This document shows, piece after piece, positions 11,545-23,445 of a stretch of 64,000 nt of DNA. The stretch lies in NCBI GenBank assembly GCA_963682175.1, contig OY821772.1:48878925-48942924 (forward strand). Direction: 5' to 3'. The position numbers and the translations under genes are program-made. Each line of letters starts with the position of its first letter. Position 1 is the stretch's first letter. Below the pieces are notes generated by a model. It was not told the DNA's origin, made no database searches, and saw nothing but the letters and a program-made list of their open reading frames with translations. The DNA comes from Triglochin maritima (Eukaryota > Streptophyta > Magnoliopsida > Alismatales > Juncaginaceae).

Positions 11545-13671
11545 TGTGTTCTAAAAGTTTTACTTTTAAATGTCAATTATTATGAATTGAATGAGAAATC
11601 ATTTTGTTCCTTGTTTATGGTATTCGTTTTTTAGAAGTGTTAAGGAAGAGGCTCTTGGTCCTTAACCGTAGAGCTCTAAAAGATACTGGTTTGCATAAAA
11701 CAAAAGATATTCGCAATCATGGTAATTAACATGGAACATTAATTACCGAGTTAAGATTGTCGTGTTGGTCATAGATCATTGTAGCTCTACAAGTGAGTGA
11801 CAACACGGGTATGCAAAAGAGGAAAATATTACTTTTGTATACTAAATAGACCTAATAAGTAAAATATTATAGAAATGTGTTTCTGTGTCATTAATATTTT
11901 ACTGTGTCTTTGGTCCTTTGATATGAGACTTATATCTGATCACTTAAGGAATACTTAATTAGATCAGTGTCTTGAACTATCGATCAGTGTAGTGTAAAGG
12001 CATTGGTTGGTTAAGTATAACTTTCGTTGGAGAAGATAGTTAGTCAAAAGATTATCATTGCCCCTCTTAATTGAGTGATGATATTAGTGGGCCCCTTGAT
12101 AAAGCAAAGTTATAATGTGCACAATGTGATTTGAGTTAAGTCACATATTTATAACTAGCTTAAAGAGATCAAGAAATGAATACTAATACAAAAATGACAC
12201 AATACTACTTTGTGTGTATTCTTAATATCATGAGACAAGGGACGGACACAAGTGGTGCACTCTATCACTAAATGGATCGGGTTTTGGTTCGAGTGGAATT
12301 AAGAAATCTAATTAATTGGGAGCTATAATGTGTAGCTAGATACTGCTTATAGCTTGTGATATTAAGCTCTTAATATCACTGCCAACTTAGTTTAGATCCT
12401 CCCATAGGTCACACCGCAAAAACTGTGAAACAAAAAGCTTGATTTTTGGTTCATATGATGTGTCGGGTTTCTCATAGAAAATATGACACATGTGGTGAAC
12501 AAGTAAAATCAATTATGTTGTATATAAACATAATTAGAGTCATGATAAATTCATATGAGATGCATATATTATGGGGTGCAATAATTTATTGTTGCATAGG
12601 ATAATACATTGCATAAGTTGTGAATTTGCTAAAACCCCCTTAAGTTCAAATTTTGTTGGAAATAAATCCAAAATTTGAAATAGGCAAAATCGAGTAGAAG
12701 TTCGGTAATCCGTTATGGTTCGGTCGACCGAAGGATCTATGGATCTGTCAACCGAACGTGGAACGGATAATCGTAATTGATTGACCGAACTTGACCAAAG
12801 TGCCTGGAGCTTTGGTATGGTGTACCGAACTAGAAACGGTCGACCGAACAATGTCAAGTTCCGATATTTTCGGTTAACCGAATAGCACTCGGTTTTAGAC
12901 GTGAATGGGTCCGATCGGTTAAGGAGAATTTTTTCTCCTTAAGATTCGGTCATCCGTCACGTACTCGGTTAAACGATCGTGACAAATTCGGTTAACCGAG
13001 TGGGACTCGGTAAACCGAACAGCGGTCGATTTTCTGCCTTTGATTATTAAGAGATTAATTTGATCGATGGTTGGATTAACTCCAAATTTGGTCAAACGTT
13101 TTGTGGGTGCATATAATGCATTATGGAATTAGTTTGTGAGAGAAATTGTCATAAAACCGTGGCTTAAGAATAGCCATGATTAAGAGTAAGATTGGAACCT
13201 ATAAATAGGTCCTTATTCTCCCTAATTGGGTTACACAATTCAGAAATTATTTTCTCTCCTAATTCACTACTAAAACCCACGAAAATTCTCTTAGTTTTCT
13301 AAGTCTTTGGAAGGAGAAATCTCAGAGGCTAAGGAAGGGGTTTGTAGCTAGATTCTAAGCTTGTTTGGAGATCGATTGGCTAGCTCCTTTCTCTCCAACC
13401 TTGTTTAGGGTTTCGGTGAACACTCGGAGACATCCGGCTCAACGAGAAGCGAAGATTGGCTTCCTCAACGTCTCTGAAACGTCAAGAAGTTTTTGAGAAC
13501 TTCTAGGTATGAATTTCGGAGTCCATTTGTGTTTGTTTTAATAAGTTTTTGAAACTAGTTGTTAAAACAAACCGATGCATGCATAAATAAATCGAAGAAA
13601 ATTGTAATAGATCCTTATTATACATGAAAATTCGAAAAATATATATGTATAATTAAACATGAAATCCTACA
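11545..13671 (+). repeat. 3' LTR of the plus-strand gag element
   Basis: This starts TGTGTTCT directly after the purine tract and ends CCTACA. TATAAATAGG near 13199 followed by a pyrimidine-rich leader marks the start of R, so about 1650 bases are U3. The right flank GGATC is LTR sequence of the host element, but the left side is gag, so the 5' LTR and the matching duplication have been lost by deletion. U3 carries CGGTCGACCG and CGGTTAACCG palindromes at 12721-12998. Confidence 0.7.
12721..12998. repeat. CGGTCGACCG / CGGTTAACCG palindrome cluster in U3
   Basis: Perfect CGGTCGACCG lies at 12721-12730 and 12837-12846, and perfect CGGTTAACCG at 12871-12880 and 12989-12998. Half-matching variants lie between. 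The cluster is upstream of the TATA box, unlike the chromoviral LTRs, where it lies downstream. Confidence 0.85.
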
Positions 13672-14228
13672 GGATCGACTTTTGTGCGGCTAAATCGCCG
13701 CAATTTGTACATGAGGTGTGGCGGAATCGCCACCTTTTTGGCTCGGATTCGATCCGGATTTTTCCTGTGTGTTTATGGTATGATTTGATCCTCCTTTGCG
13801 CGTCTGGATTGATTCTTTCCATTCTTTTGAGCTCCGGATTAATTCCTTCATATATTTGGAGATCCACATTGATTTTTCTTTATATTTTCTCCAAGATAAT
13901 AAAAGCTACTCGTGATTTGCAATTAGGTCCTTGTCTTTTTGCAATTAAGTCCCCGGCTACTTTTGTGCTCAAGTCCTTGTTCTTTTTGTAATTAGGTCTT
14001 TGAATGCTTTTATGCTTGGATACATTTCCATTTGAAACCCGATAATCTTGAGCTTGGTCTTTTATGATGGAAATGAGTCTTTTGCACGCGGTTATGCTCG
14101 GGATGTGGGTAAATTGCATTCAGGTCCCTGTATTCTGTAAATAAGACTAAACACATACCTTAGTAGCATTTATTGATGTAAAAGTAATCTAAATGAAAGA
14201 CATATGATGCAATGTATGCAATGCATCA
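13672..14228 (-). repeat. Truncated 5' LTR of the gag-protease element
   Basis: These 557 bases correspond to 3204-3760 of the 3' LTR with only scattered differences. The rest was removed together with the left end of the plus-strand element. The ATGAT duplication follows immediately. Confidence 0.88.
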
Positions 14229-14233
14229 ATGAT

Positions 14234-14916
14234 CCCCGATTGGGCACCTATCTTGGGATGTTGACCGACTGGGCTACGACTCCGTCGAGGTGGTGTAGAC
14301 CACATGGTTCTTTGCGCGAAAGTGCAGACACTCCTCACCGATCCCTTTGGCTCGAGTAGTCGCTTATGGGGGGTGCGTCGCGTACTGTCCGTAAGACCGT
14401 ATGTGCCTACGGTAGGTTTCCGAGGGAGACCCGTTGTTGTTGCGGTACCGATGTCCTTGTGAACCATGTTGAGGGTACATGTGTTGGACTGAGGTCTCGT
14501 TTACCCTTTGAGGGATTTGATGCATTGCAGATGTAATATGACATGCTACTAGTATGATAGGTTCATTTACCGTACTGTTGCATTCATATAGGCGAGCTTG
14601 ACATACGGGGTTTCCTAATGGAAAACTCAGGCATCATTGTTTGATTCATGTTTCAGGACCGCAGTAGGTTCTGTCGGGTGGTGACAGCGGGCACACACAT
14701 TTTGGGGTCAGGATCCTCTTCGGACTCTTCGAGGTCGTCGTAATTGCTTGTACTTGTCTTTCGTTGTATTGTTGTAATCACGTCTTTTGACAAACTCTGT
14801 TGTATTTGGTGCACCGACTGTTGATTTATATGAGTAACATGTCCTTTGATGAGTTTTATCTGATAATCTCTTGATTGTTTAATTTTTTAAAATTTTCGCT
14901 ATTTCGGGATGTTACA
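14234..14916 (+). repeat. Chromoviral 3' LTR, right part
   Basis: This resumes the LTR interrupted at 2531. It shares GACTCCGTCG and a following block with 22800-23300, and ends CTATTTCGGGATGTTACA, the same terminus type as the LTR ending near 23445. Base 14917 onward is non-LTR sequence. Confidence 0.75.
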
Positions 14917-15152
14917 ATTTGTGTGTGTTAATTGGAGGTTCAATCTTAAAACCTGAGGTTATGATTTCAATTTATGTGATTTCAATGTGCGCCCAGGGGC
15001 AAGTTCATTTTCTATGTCGCACAACCTAACATGTAAATTTAGACACATCATTCTCGTTGCCAAAGATTGGTATGGTGAACTAGTGTGCCTCAATAATTTT
15101 TGATAGACTGGACGTGAGGAAGTTAAATGTCATAATTATTTGAGAGATAAGA

Positions 15153-15380
15153 TGTAGAAAACTAGACACGGATTTGAGAAGAAGGAAGAAAAGAGAAAAA
15201 GCTTTTTTGGTTTTTATTTTTGTTGTCTGTCTCTATTACATTCGAACTGTTTAGTATATATTGATACATTATTTCCGTTGGGCTGGTTGTAGCGAGGAGA
15301 TGCGTCTTTAATTTTGTTTGTTTGTCGAGGAGGTGTGACTTTAATGTTGGTTGCTTCGGATACTCCCCCTGTCTTCAATA
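15153..15380 (-). repeat. 3' LTR of the copia element
   Basis: 228 bp; near-identical to 19829-20057. The purine tract CTTGAGGGGGAG (minus strand, 15381-15392) abuts it. Confidence 0.95.
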
Positions 15381-15387
15381 CTCCCCC

Positions 15388-18300
15388 TCAAGTTGGGTCC
15401 TGAAATAAGTTGAAGAGACCTAACTTGGAAAGGATGTGGTTTGCTTGAGGTTGATCAAGAGCTTTGGTGAAAATATCAGCGAGTTGATCGTTGCTAGGAA
15501 CATAGGGAACTTCTATTTCTTTGGCCTGGATCTTCTCATGGATGAAGTGGCAGTCAACTTCAATGTGTTTGGTTCTTTCGTGAAACATTGGGTTTTGAGC
15601 TATGTGTCGAGCTGCATTGTTGTCACAGAACATTTTTATTGGGAGGTGGTAAGGTTGTCCCATGTCGAGGAGTAGTTGCCTTAGCCAGATTAGTTCGCTG
15701 GTAGTGGATGTCATAGCCCGGTATTCAGCCTCAGCACTGGATCTGGCAACAACCGTTTGCTTTTGCTGCGCCATGTTACAAGGTTTCCTCCAACAAATGT
15801 GCAGAAACCTGTAGTTGATCTTCGATCGTGACTTCCTGCCCAATCTGCATCAGAGAAACCAGTTATTGAATTAGAATTGTTGTTTTTCATCCATAATCCT
15901 TGTCGTGGAGTTTTCTTAATATATCTAAGTATCCTAGTGATTATATCTAAATGAGGTGTTCGAGGTGAATGCATGAATTGGCTGATGATGCTAACAGCAT
16001 AGGTTATGTTTGGTCTTGTTACAGTGAGGTATATGAGTTTCCCGACGAGTCTTTGATACTGTTGAATGTCTTTTATGGGTTCGCCTTCAGTGGTGTTTGT
16101 TTTTAGTTTAGTTTCCATGGGTGTATTTGCTGGTTTGACTCCAAGTTTGCCTGTTTCTTTTAAGAGATCAAGGGCATATTTCCTCTGAGAGAGAAAGAGA
16201 CCCTTCTTTGAATGAGCAATTTCTATTCCTAGAAAATACTTTAGTTGTCCTAGGTCTTTAATATCAAATTTTGCTTTTAAGTGTTGTTTTATTTTGTTGA
16301 TTTCATACATGTTGTTACCAGTGATTATGATATCATCTACGTATACTAGAATGATGGTGGTGATAGTCTGATGATGTTTGGTAAACATAGATGCGTCAGC
16401 GGAAGACTTTTTAAAACCGTAGGAAAGAAGACAATAGCTAAGCTTGGCATACCAGGCACGAGGGGATTGTTTTAATCCGTAGATGGCTTTGTTGAGTCTG
16501 CAAACCTGATTTGTTGAGGTGTAACCGGGTGGAGGAGTCATATATACTTCTTCCTCGAGGTTTCCTTGAAGGAAGGCATTTTTTACATCCATTTGATAGA
16601 GTTCCCAATTTCTATTCACGGCTATAGAGAGTAAGACACGGACTGTGTTCATTTTTGCTACTGGGGCAAAGGTTTCTAGATAATCTAGACCGTAAGTTTG
16701 TGTGTATCCTTTTGCTACAAGTCTTGCTTTGTATCTTTCTATTGTCCCATCACTATTGTATTTGATTTTATATACTCACTTGCATCCTACGGGCTTAATT
16801 CCTTTTGTGATTGGGGTTAGGATCCAGGTGTTGTTTGTCTCAAGGGCTTGGATTTCTTCTTCCATGGCCTTGCACCACTTTGGATCCCTAATGGCCTCAT
16901 TGTAATTCTTTGGTTCTATGTGAGTATCTATAGTTCCTAGAAAGGCTTTATGATGTGTTTTTACTTGTTGGTATGATAGGTATTCCTGGATAGGATAAGT
17001 GACGTGAGAGGTGATATAGTTGTGCAGATATTTTGGTGGGCGAGTTGGTCGAGTTGATCTTCTTGGAATGTTTTCTTCTTCGTGATCGGATGGAGCTCCA
17101 TTGTCTTCTTCTTGAAGATCAGATGTCCTTGCGGTGATCTCAGGATCGCAGGTGATGGGTATTGGTGTGTCAGCGGAGTTAGGTGGTACTGGAGGTCTGT
17201 TGTTTCCATCTTCTGGGCCGAAAAAAGGACTACTTTCTACAAACTGTACATCCCGAGAAGTATACAATTTACAATTTTCTGGGTCATAACATTTATACCC
17301 TTTTTTGTTAAAGGAATATCCTAAAAAATACATTTGCGAGAACTGAAATCAAGCTTGTCATCTCTTTTCTTGTAAACAAACACAATACACCCAAAGACTC
17401 GTAGATGATCAAGTAAAGTTTTTCGACCAATCAGAATTTCTAAGGGTTGTTTGTTTTGGAGACGAAGACTAGGTAGTCGATTAATAAGGTATGCAACAGT
17501 TAAAACAGCATCGGACCAAAACCTTTTTGGAACGTGATTTTGAAAGAGTAGTGAACGTGTTATATTCAAGAGATGACGATTTTTCCTTTCTGCTACACCG
17601 TTTTGTTGTGGTGTGTCAACACAAGTGGTTTGATGAAGGATGCCTTTTTGTTTTAGAAAACCTTGAAAAATATTACTAGTGTACTCGGATCCATTATCTG
17701 ACCTTAAGATTTTAATTTTGAAATCATACATGTTTTCCACAAACTTTGTAAACGTGCAAAAAATATCAAAAACTTCAGATTTTGATTTTAATAAGTAAAT
17801 CCATGTAGTACGAGAAAAATCGTCGATAAAGGTGATAAAATATTTGAACCCATTGTAGGATTCAGTTGGGGCTGGTCCCCAGATATCAGAGTGTATTAGT
17901 TCTAATGGTTGTTTTGTTTTAATAGATGATAAATGAAATGATGAACGAGTTTGTTTTGAGAATCTGCATACATCACATAATAAATCCGTCTTAATAGAAG
18001 GAAAAAGCGATTTTAAAACAGAATGCGACGGATGTCCCATCCTTTTATGCCATAACACATGTTTGGAAAAGTTCCCAGCATGTAATGCATGTATATTTTG
18101 ATCTAAGATATAAAGATTATTAGCAAGTTGACCCCTACCAATCGTCTTCCCGGAGGTACGATCCTGAAATACAACATCAACAGGTGAGAAGATAATATTA
18201 CAATTTAATTCTTTTGTGATTTTTGCAACAGATAATAAGTTTGATTCAAAAGAGGGGACATACAAGACATTCTTTGCAATTTTATCAAGTAATTTCATAT

Positions 18301-19696
18301 TTCCTTTTCCTTTTATTTCTACTTGGTTTCCATTAGCTACACTTACAAAATTATTTAGTAGAGATATGTTCTTTTTAAGATCTAGTAGTAAATTTTGATT
18401 TCCAGTCATGTGATCAGTGGCGCCGGAATCAATAACCCATATATTACTTTTCCTTTTTTCAGATTGGAGAGCTAAAGAATAATTTTTTAGAGCTTGTATC
18501 ATACCTGCCGAATTACCTGAAACGGAAGGTCCATTGTGCAAAAAACCATTCAATTTGTTTATAAGGACATGGATGTCCTCCTCTGAGCCCATTGGGCCTG
18601 TGCGGTTTTGATCCGCGGCTTGATGATTTATATGGTTGTTTGGTGAGAATAATCTCCTGGTGGTCGGGTTCGGAGTCGACCCGAATGTGCCATCCGGATT
18701 CGCAGAAGTATTTAAACCTCGTGATCCGACTGCTGACATTCCGAATGCTTCCTGCGAAAACAAATTAGGGTTAGGTAGGTGGCTGCCGCTGCTGCCTCCT
18801 GTGGCGGCGATGTAGCCGCTGCCGCCCGATGACCCCTCGTGCAATGAACTTCTCCCATCTCCTCCTCCTCTTCTGTTGTTGTCTTTTGGTGGTCGGAGAT
18901 GAGGATGAAGAAACCAGCAGTTGTTTTTGTTGTGTCCGGACTTTTTGCAGTTTTCACAATGCTCGTCCTTCCAATTTCCATATCGTTTTTTGTTGTTTTG
19001 ATGCTGGTTTTGTGTTTTTCCGGAAAAAAACGCTTGATTCTCGGCTTCGGTTGTTGATTGGGTTTGTGACGGAGTGATGGTCCTTCGCCGCGATTCTTCG
19101 CGAAGGATCATCGCGATGACAGCGGAAAGAGACGGTAGTTCGGGGGCCATGAGCACCTGACTTCTGATGTTTTCAAATGATGGGTCCAGACCTACCAGAA
19201 ACTGGTAGATCTGGTTTTGTTCAGTTCTTTTTTTGATTGTCCGTGCGTCGTCTGTTGGTGGCTCATAGATCCCCAACTCGTCCCATGCCTTCCTGAGAGT
19301 ACCGAGGTACTCAGTGATGCTTTTGTGGTTTTGACGGGCTTGAGCGATGTCTTGTTTGAGTCTGAAGATGTGCGCGAAGTCTTGCGCCTTCCCGAAATGT
19401 TCTTGGACCACATCCCAGAGTTCTTTTGTGCTTTCTTTGTAGAGGAAGATCTCCCCTATCTGTGGTTGCATGGACGCGATTATCCATGACATGACCAGGT
19501 GGTCGGAGGTCTGCCATTCTTCCTGTTTTGCCTCCGTTTCTGATTCCTCCGGTTTCTTTGCAGCTTCAGTGATGTGGCCGACTTTCCCCCTGCCGCCGAG
19601 GGAGAGGGAAACCGCCCGCGCCCAGGACAGGTAATTTGTCCCGTTTAGTAGTGTTGATACGAGACGGGAGGGGTTTTCGTGGTGGTTTCCCGACAT
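15388..19696 (-). pseudogene. Ty1/copia gag-pol polyprotein with three breaks
   Basis: The start at 19696 gives MSGNHHENPSRLVS followed by the gag-like LNGTNYLSWARAVSLSLGG. In order there are a zinc knuckle CENCKKSGHNKNNC, protease WVIDSGATDHMT, pre-integrase LWHKRMGHPSH, an integrase core with D, D and E (HSDIWGPAP, RSDNGSEYTS, NGVAERKNRH), reverse transcriptase with YVDDIIITG, and RNase H with ARSSAEAEYRAM. Breaks are a one-base loss in a T run (plus-strand A run 17323-17328, after SSRKCIF), a TGA for tryptophan at 16776-16778, and a one-base loss in an A run (plus strand 15761-15764) before RNase H. All domains are otherwise full length. The copia lineage was not assigned. Confidence 0.95.
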
Positions 19697-19816
19697 GGTT
19701 TTGGTGGTTTTGTGTGTGGATTTTTTAGGGTTTTGGATGTGGGTTTTGTGCCTTCAACCCCCTCAGTGAGGTGAAGATCGGTGATGATTTCTTGGGGGAT
19801 CTGAGATCGAGTCAAT

Positions 19817-19828
19817 GCTCTGATACCA
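19817..19828 (-). other. Primer-binding site (initiator tRNA-Met)
   Basis: The minus strand reads TGGTATCAGAGC directly after the 5' LTR end TCTACA. This is the standard plant copia primer site. Confidence 0.95.
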
Positions 19829-20057
19829 TGTAGAAAACTAGACACGGATTTGAGAAGAAGGAAGAAAAGAGAAAAAGCTTTTTTGGTTTTTATTTTTGTT
19901 GTCTGTCTCTATTACATTCGAACTGTTTAGTATATATATGATACATTATTTCCGTTGGGCTGGTTGTAGCGAGGAGATGCGTCTTTAATTTTGTTTGTTT
20001 GTCGAGGAGGTGTGACTTTAATGTTGGTTGCTTCGGATACTCCCCCTGTCTTCAATA
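19829..20057 (-). repeat. 5' LTR of the copia element
   Basis: 229 bp; the partner of 15153-15380. The target duplication TAAGA follows at 20058-20062. Confidence 0.95.
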
Positions 20058-20062
20058 TAAGA

Positions 20063-21289
20063 AATGGTAGCTGGTCCATATCCAACGGTTTGGAGATACG
20101 GACGAAATCAAGTAGCTCAAACATCAACTCTGTGATTCTACATTTCTACCTTTTGTTTTGTTCCTTTCGGCATTTATAACCAAGCAAAAAGAAAATCTTC
20201 CGGAAAAAAATGTACTCTCCATTTCATGCAGGATAAATTTGAAGTAAACCAATATCCCCCTTGTTATTTTTCAAGTTCGATCTTAATCAAAATGAACTGA
20301 AGTAAAAACAACTCATATATGGATGGTACAAAGAAGTGAATGAGTCAGCTCTTCCCAACTGTGGTACTATAGAGTTGCAGAGTTCGATTGCAAGACAAAC
20401 ATAATGATCGATCTTCTGAATTCCAAAGCTGGTTTGCTAGTCAAGTTGGGCATTGTAATTAAAATGAGTTAAAATCTGGTTGTATAGATGAAACAGTACT
20501 TGTTAAAAACTTTTTTTATTTATTTATAAAGTGACACACTGCTAAAGTGTTTAGTGTAAGTAACAGATGCTTTTCTCTAAAATTGTTCGAGTAGAAAATA
20601 CCAAATAATATGACTGAAGTAAACATAGGAATCTTTTGTTCATCCAGATGGAATCTCCACCTCAATACAAGAAAAAAGACAACAATTTGTGTGGGTCATA
20701 AGCAGGTATTACTTGCAATCAGGAAAAGAAAAAAAGAGAAGAGAATCTTTGTTGATATGATGCTTCGTGCCAAAACTTCCACCTCAAAGGAAAATCCTTG
20801 TAATCATAAAGCCAGAAGAAGCACCCGTAGACGAAGTTGCCTTCCAAAGTGAGAGAAATATATGCCCATTGCTGCGACAAGGTAGGTAGAACATCGCAAT
20901 TTAAGTACAAGATATTGTACTAAAATGTAAATGACATAGGATTTTACTTTCAGGAAAGCACAAATGAGACCAATATATATTTTGGAAAATTAATATGTGA
21001 TGTATTTATTTATCTTATATATCATAATCAAATTTGTTTTGAGCCATGATAAAGTGAATCTACGTTTAAATAACTCATCTCCGGTAATTTCACCGTATTA
21101 TGTGGATAACCACTACTTTGATTCGTAAAGAGAGACAATCTTTGGTGGAGATTATTTTAATTCAAAATTGTACATAGCAAATAATCCGTGAAATGGAGAG
21201 AGGGAAGTTTAGTGGGGACGATCGAGCAACATGTAATGCTTACTCACTTTCAAAAAATAAATAAAAATGTAATGCTTACTAACCATGTC
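20063..21289. other. Intergenic sequence
   Basis: No conserved coding frame or structured repeat was recognised. TGTAATGCTTACT occurs twice near 21230 and 21268, just before the next LTR. The short open frames look like chance. Confidence 0.5.
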
Positions 21290-23445
21290 TTTTAGCAATT
21301 ACATAGTTGCCACTCTTAAATCCCTAAACCTAGATTAGGGCTAACCCCGGATTAGGTGGGTTTTGACTTGGATGTGATGGGGGCGTGGAGGGGGCGTACG
21401 TGAGGTGATGGTGAAGGGATGGAGATACGAGAGGGGTTGGTTTGGCTATAAGAGAACACCACACACCTCCCTTCTCTTCTTCTTCCTTCACAAACCTTCT
21501 CCTCTCACTCATCCATTCTCCCTCAGGCGTGCGGCCACCAGTGGTCGGAGGTGACAGGCAGAACTTCGATCAGCAACATCAAGGAGGCAGCTAAGAGTGA
21601 GACCGGCAAGGCACGAGGAGGCAAGACGAAGGTTGTCGGCATTAAGCGAGCTCCGACGAAACTCCGGGAAAGAAGAAGGTATGCCAAGTTCATTGCATTA
21701 GAGGCTACTCACACAAGTGTGTGTGTGAGGTTTCGCTCTTCGTCGAAGGTCGGAGACCTTGTCAGCGACGATAAGCAACAAGTGGTGCTTGGCAAGGCCA
21801 GGTAGTTGCCAAATGACGGTCGACCGATGCTTATTTGTGGTCAACCGGTCTTAGTGTATTCCGATGTCTCTACCCAGCATCAGTCGAATGATGTCTTGCG
21901 TTGGTCGACCGATTGTGCCCTTAACTCTGATCTGATCGGTAATTTAAGTGTACTGCATTGTTGGTCGACCTATCAGATTCGAGTTCGATCGTTAGTAAAT
22001 GTAGGAGAGACCCTGATTTCGGTCGAACGGAGCCCCTGAGCCGTTCGGCCATTGCCTTGTTTTGATTAGTCTTTGACTACGCGTTGACCATCTAAACGGT
22101 CGACCGCTTATGATATCTTGTTCGGCTGTTGGGGCTTAAGTTATGATTGCCTTGTTTTGATTAGTCTTTGACTGTCCGTTGACCATCTAAATGGTTGACC
22201 GCCTATGAGATCTTGTTCGGCTATTGGGGCTTAAGTTATGAGCCCAAAGTTTGACCGATGCAAGCGTATGTTCGATTGATTCTTTGGGAGAGGTCATCCG
22301 ATTTGTCTTTTTTTGGTCGACCGTTTAGGCCTAGGAGTAAGTCTTTGTATTTGTGGAGTGTCAACTCTGTCCACGGAAACCCATATCTCGCCTGAGCCGG
22401 GAGGTGACAATGGGTGCGTTAATCGTGTCTACCCAGGGACCGTCAAGTGGAAGAGTGTTGACACTTAGGACATGCCCTCTCTGTATTATATATCGTGGCA
22501 TAGTATATGCTTACTTGACTCTTATTAGATAGTAGACCTGAGGGATAGCGGATCCAAATACACGATGTTGCATGGCTTTACGGAGTGAGATGACCTGACA
22601 GACTTAGGTCCAGATGAATCGATTGGTCAGCCTGCGGGAGACGGATACCTTCGACTGGCCTTGAGGGCGATGATGTGCCCATGCGCGACCGAGTGGCGGC
22701 AAGGAGACCATGTGGCATGTGTGGCGGCGGTGATTGATCAGCGATGTATTCTGACATGTAGTTTGACTGTGGCACAACCAGATGTGATTGACCGACCTGA
22801 GCGACGACTCCGTCGGTGAGGTGTTGACCTCGAGATTCAGCTGCTTCTACTACTGACGTGGAAGTACGGGCACCCATCGCTGAACCATATGATTAGTGTA
22901 GCCGTTTATGGGGTGCGTTGCGTACTTTCCGTAAGATCGTATGTGCCTACGGTAGGTATCGGTGAGACACCCCATGATGGATTGTGGGACAAATGTCTTT
23001 TTTACCCTTGGAGGGAATGTTGATGGATACGCATTGTATCTTGGCATGTTATACTAGCAGGATATGTTCATTTCATTGTACTTTAGCATGGATATAGGCG
23101 AGATTGATATACGGGATTTCCTTATGAAACTCAGACATTGTTGTTATATTTTCATTTCAGGATCGCAGTAGGTTTGAACGGATGGCGACCAAAGACGAGG
23201 GCACTCTGGAATCAGATCTTTTATCGTATTTTTCTAGGTTGTATGATTGTTTGTATTTACACTTTGTTGTACTTGATGTAATCGTATATTTTGATAACTA
23301 TTTTATGACTAATGTTCTCATGTTTTTGGATTTTAATCTCTGCGATGTTTGAAATTTTAATCTCATGTTTTTGGATTTTAATCGTATATTTACACTTTGT
23401 TTGAAATTTTGAATTTTCTACTATTTCGGGAGATCGCAGTCAACA
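21290..23445 (+). repeat. Chromoviral-type LTR, probably solo
   Basis: Related to the split LTR at 582-2531 plus 14234-14916. Shared blocks include GGTCGGAGACCTTG (about 21736), TGTCAACTCTGTCCACGG (about 22361), the GACGACTCCGTCGG block (about 22803) and a terminus with TACTATTTCGGG (about 23418). CTATAAGAG near 21450 is the likely TATA box. CGGTCGACCG palindromes lie at 21817-21826 and 22097-22106, with variants to 22322. No internal region adjoins it. Outer boundaries are approximate and I found no clean target duplication. Confidence 0.6.

Larger units (their letters stand above)
2532..14228 (-). mobile_element. Ty3/gypsy-type gag-protease element, itself invaded by other elements
   Basis: The element is bounded by ATGAT target duplications at 2527-2531 and 14229-14233, exactly where the chromoviral LTR is interrupted. 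In minus orientation the truncated 5' LTR is at 13672-14228, gag-protease at 7429-4859 and the 3' LTR at 3760-2532. The 3' LTR and the truncated 5' LTR look nearly identical by eye, as a pair should. No reverse transcriptase, RNase H or integrase is visible, so the element looks non-autonomous. Its 5' half holds a solo LTR of a related copy and the remains of a plus-strand element. The primer-binding site is not visible because the 5' LTR junction was lost. Confidence 0.85.
15153..20057 (-). mobile_element. Young Ty1/copia retrotransposon
   Basis: Complete structure: LTRs 15153-15380 (3') and 19829-20057 (5'), a primer-binding site complementary to initiator tRNA-Met next to the 5' LTR, a purine tract next to the 3' LTR, and the 5-bp duplication TAAGA at 15148-15152 and 20058-20062. 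The two LTRs differ only by a one- or two-base change in a TATATA stretch, so the insertion is recent. The LTR end reads TATTG instead of the usual TG in both copies. Confidence 0.95.
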
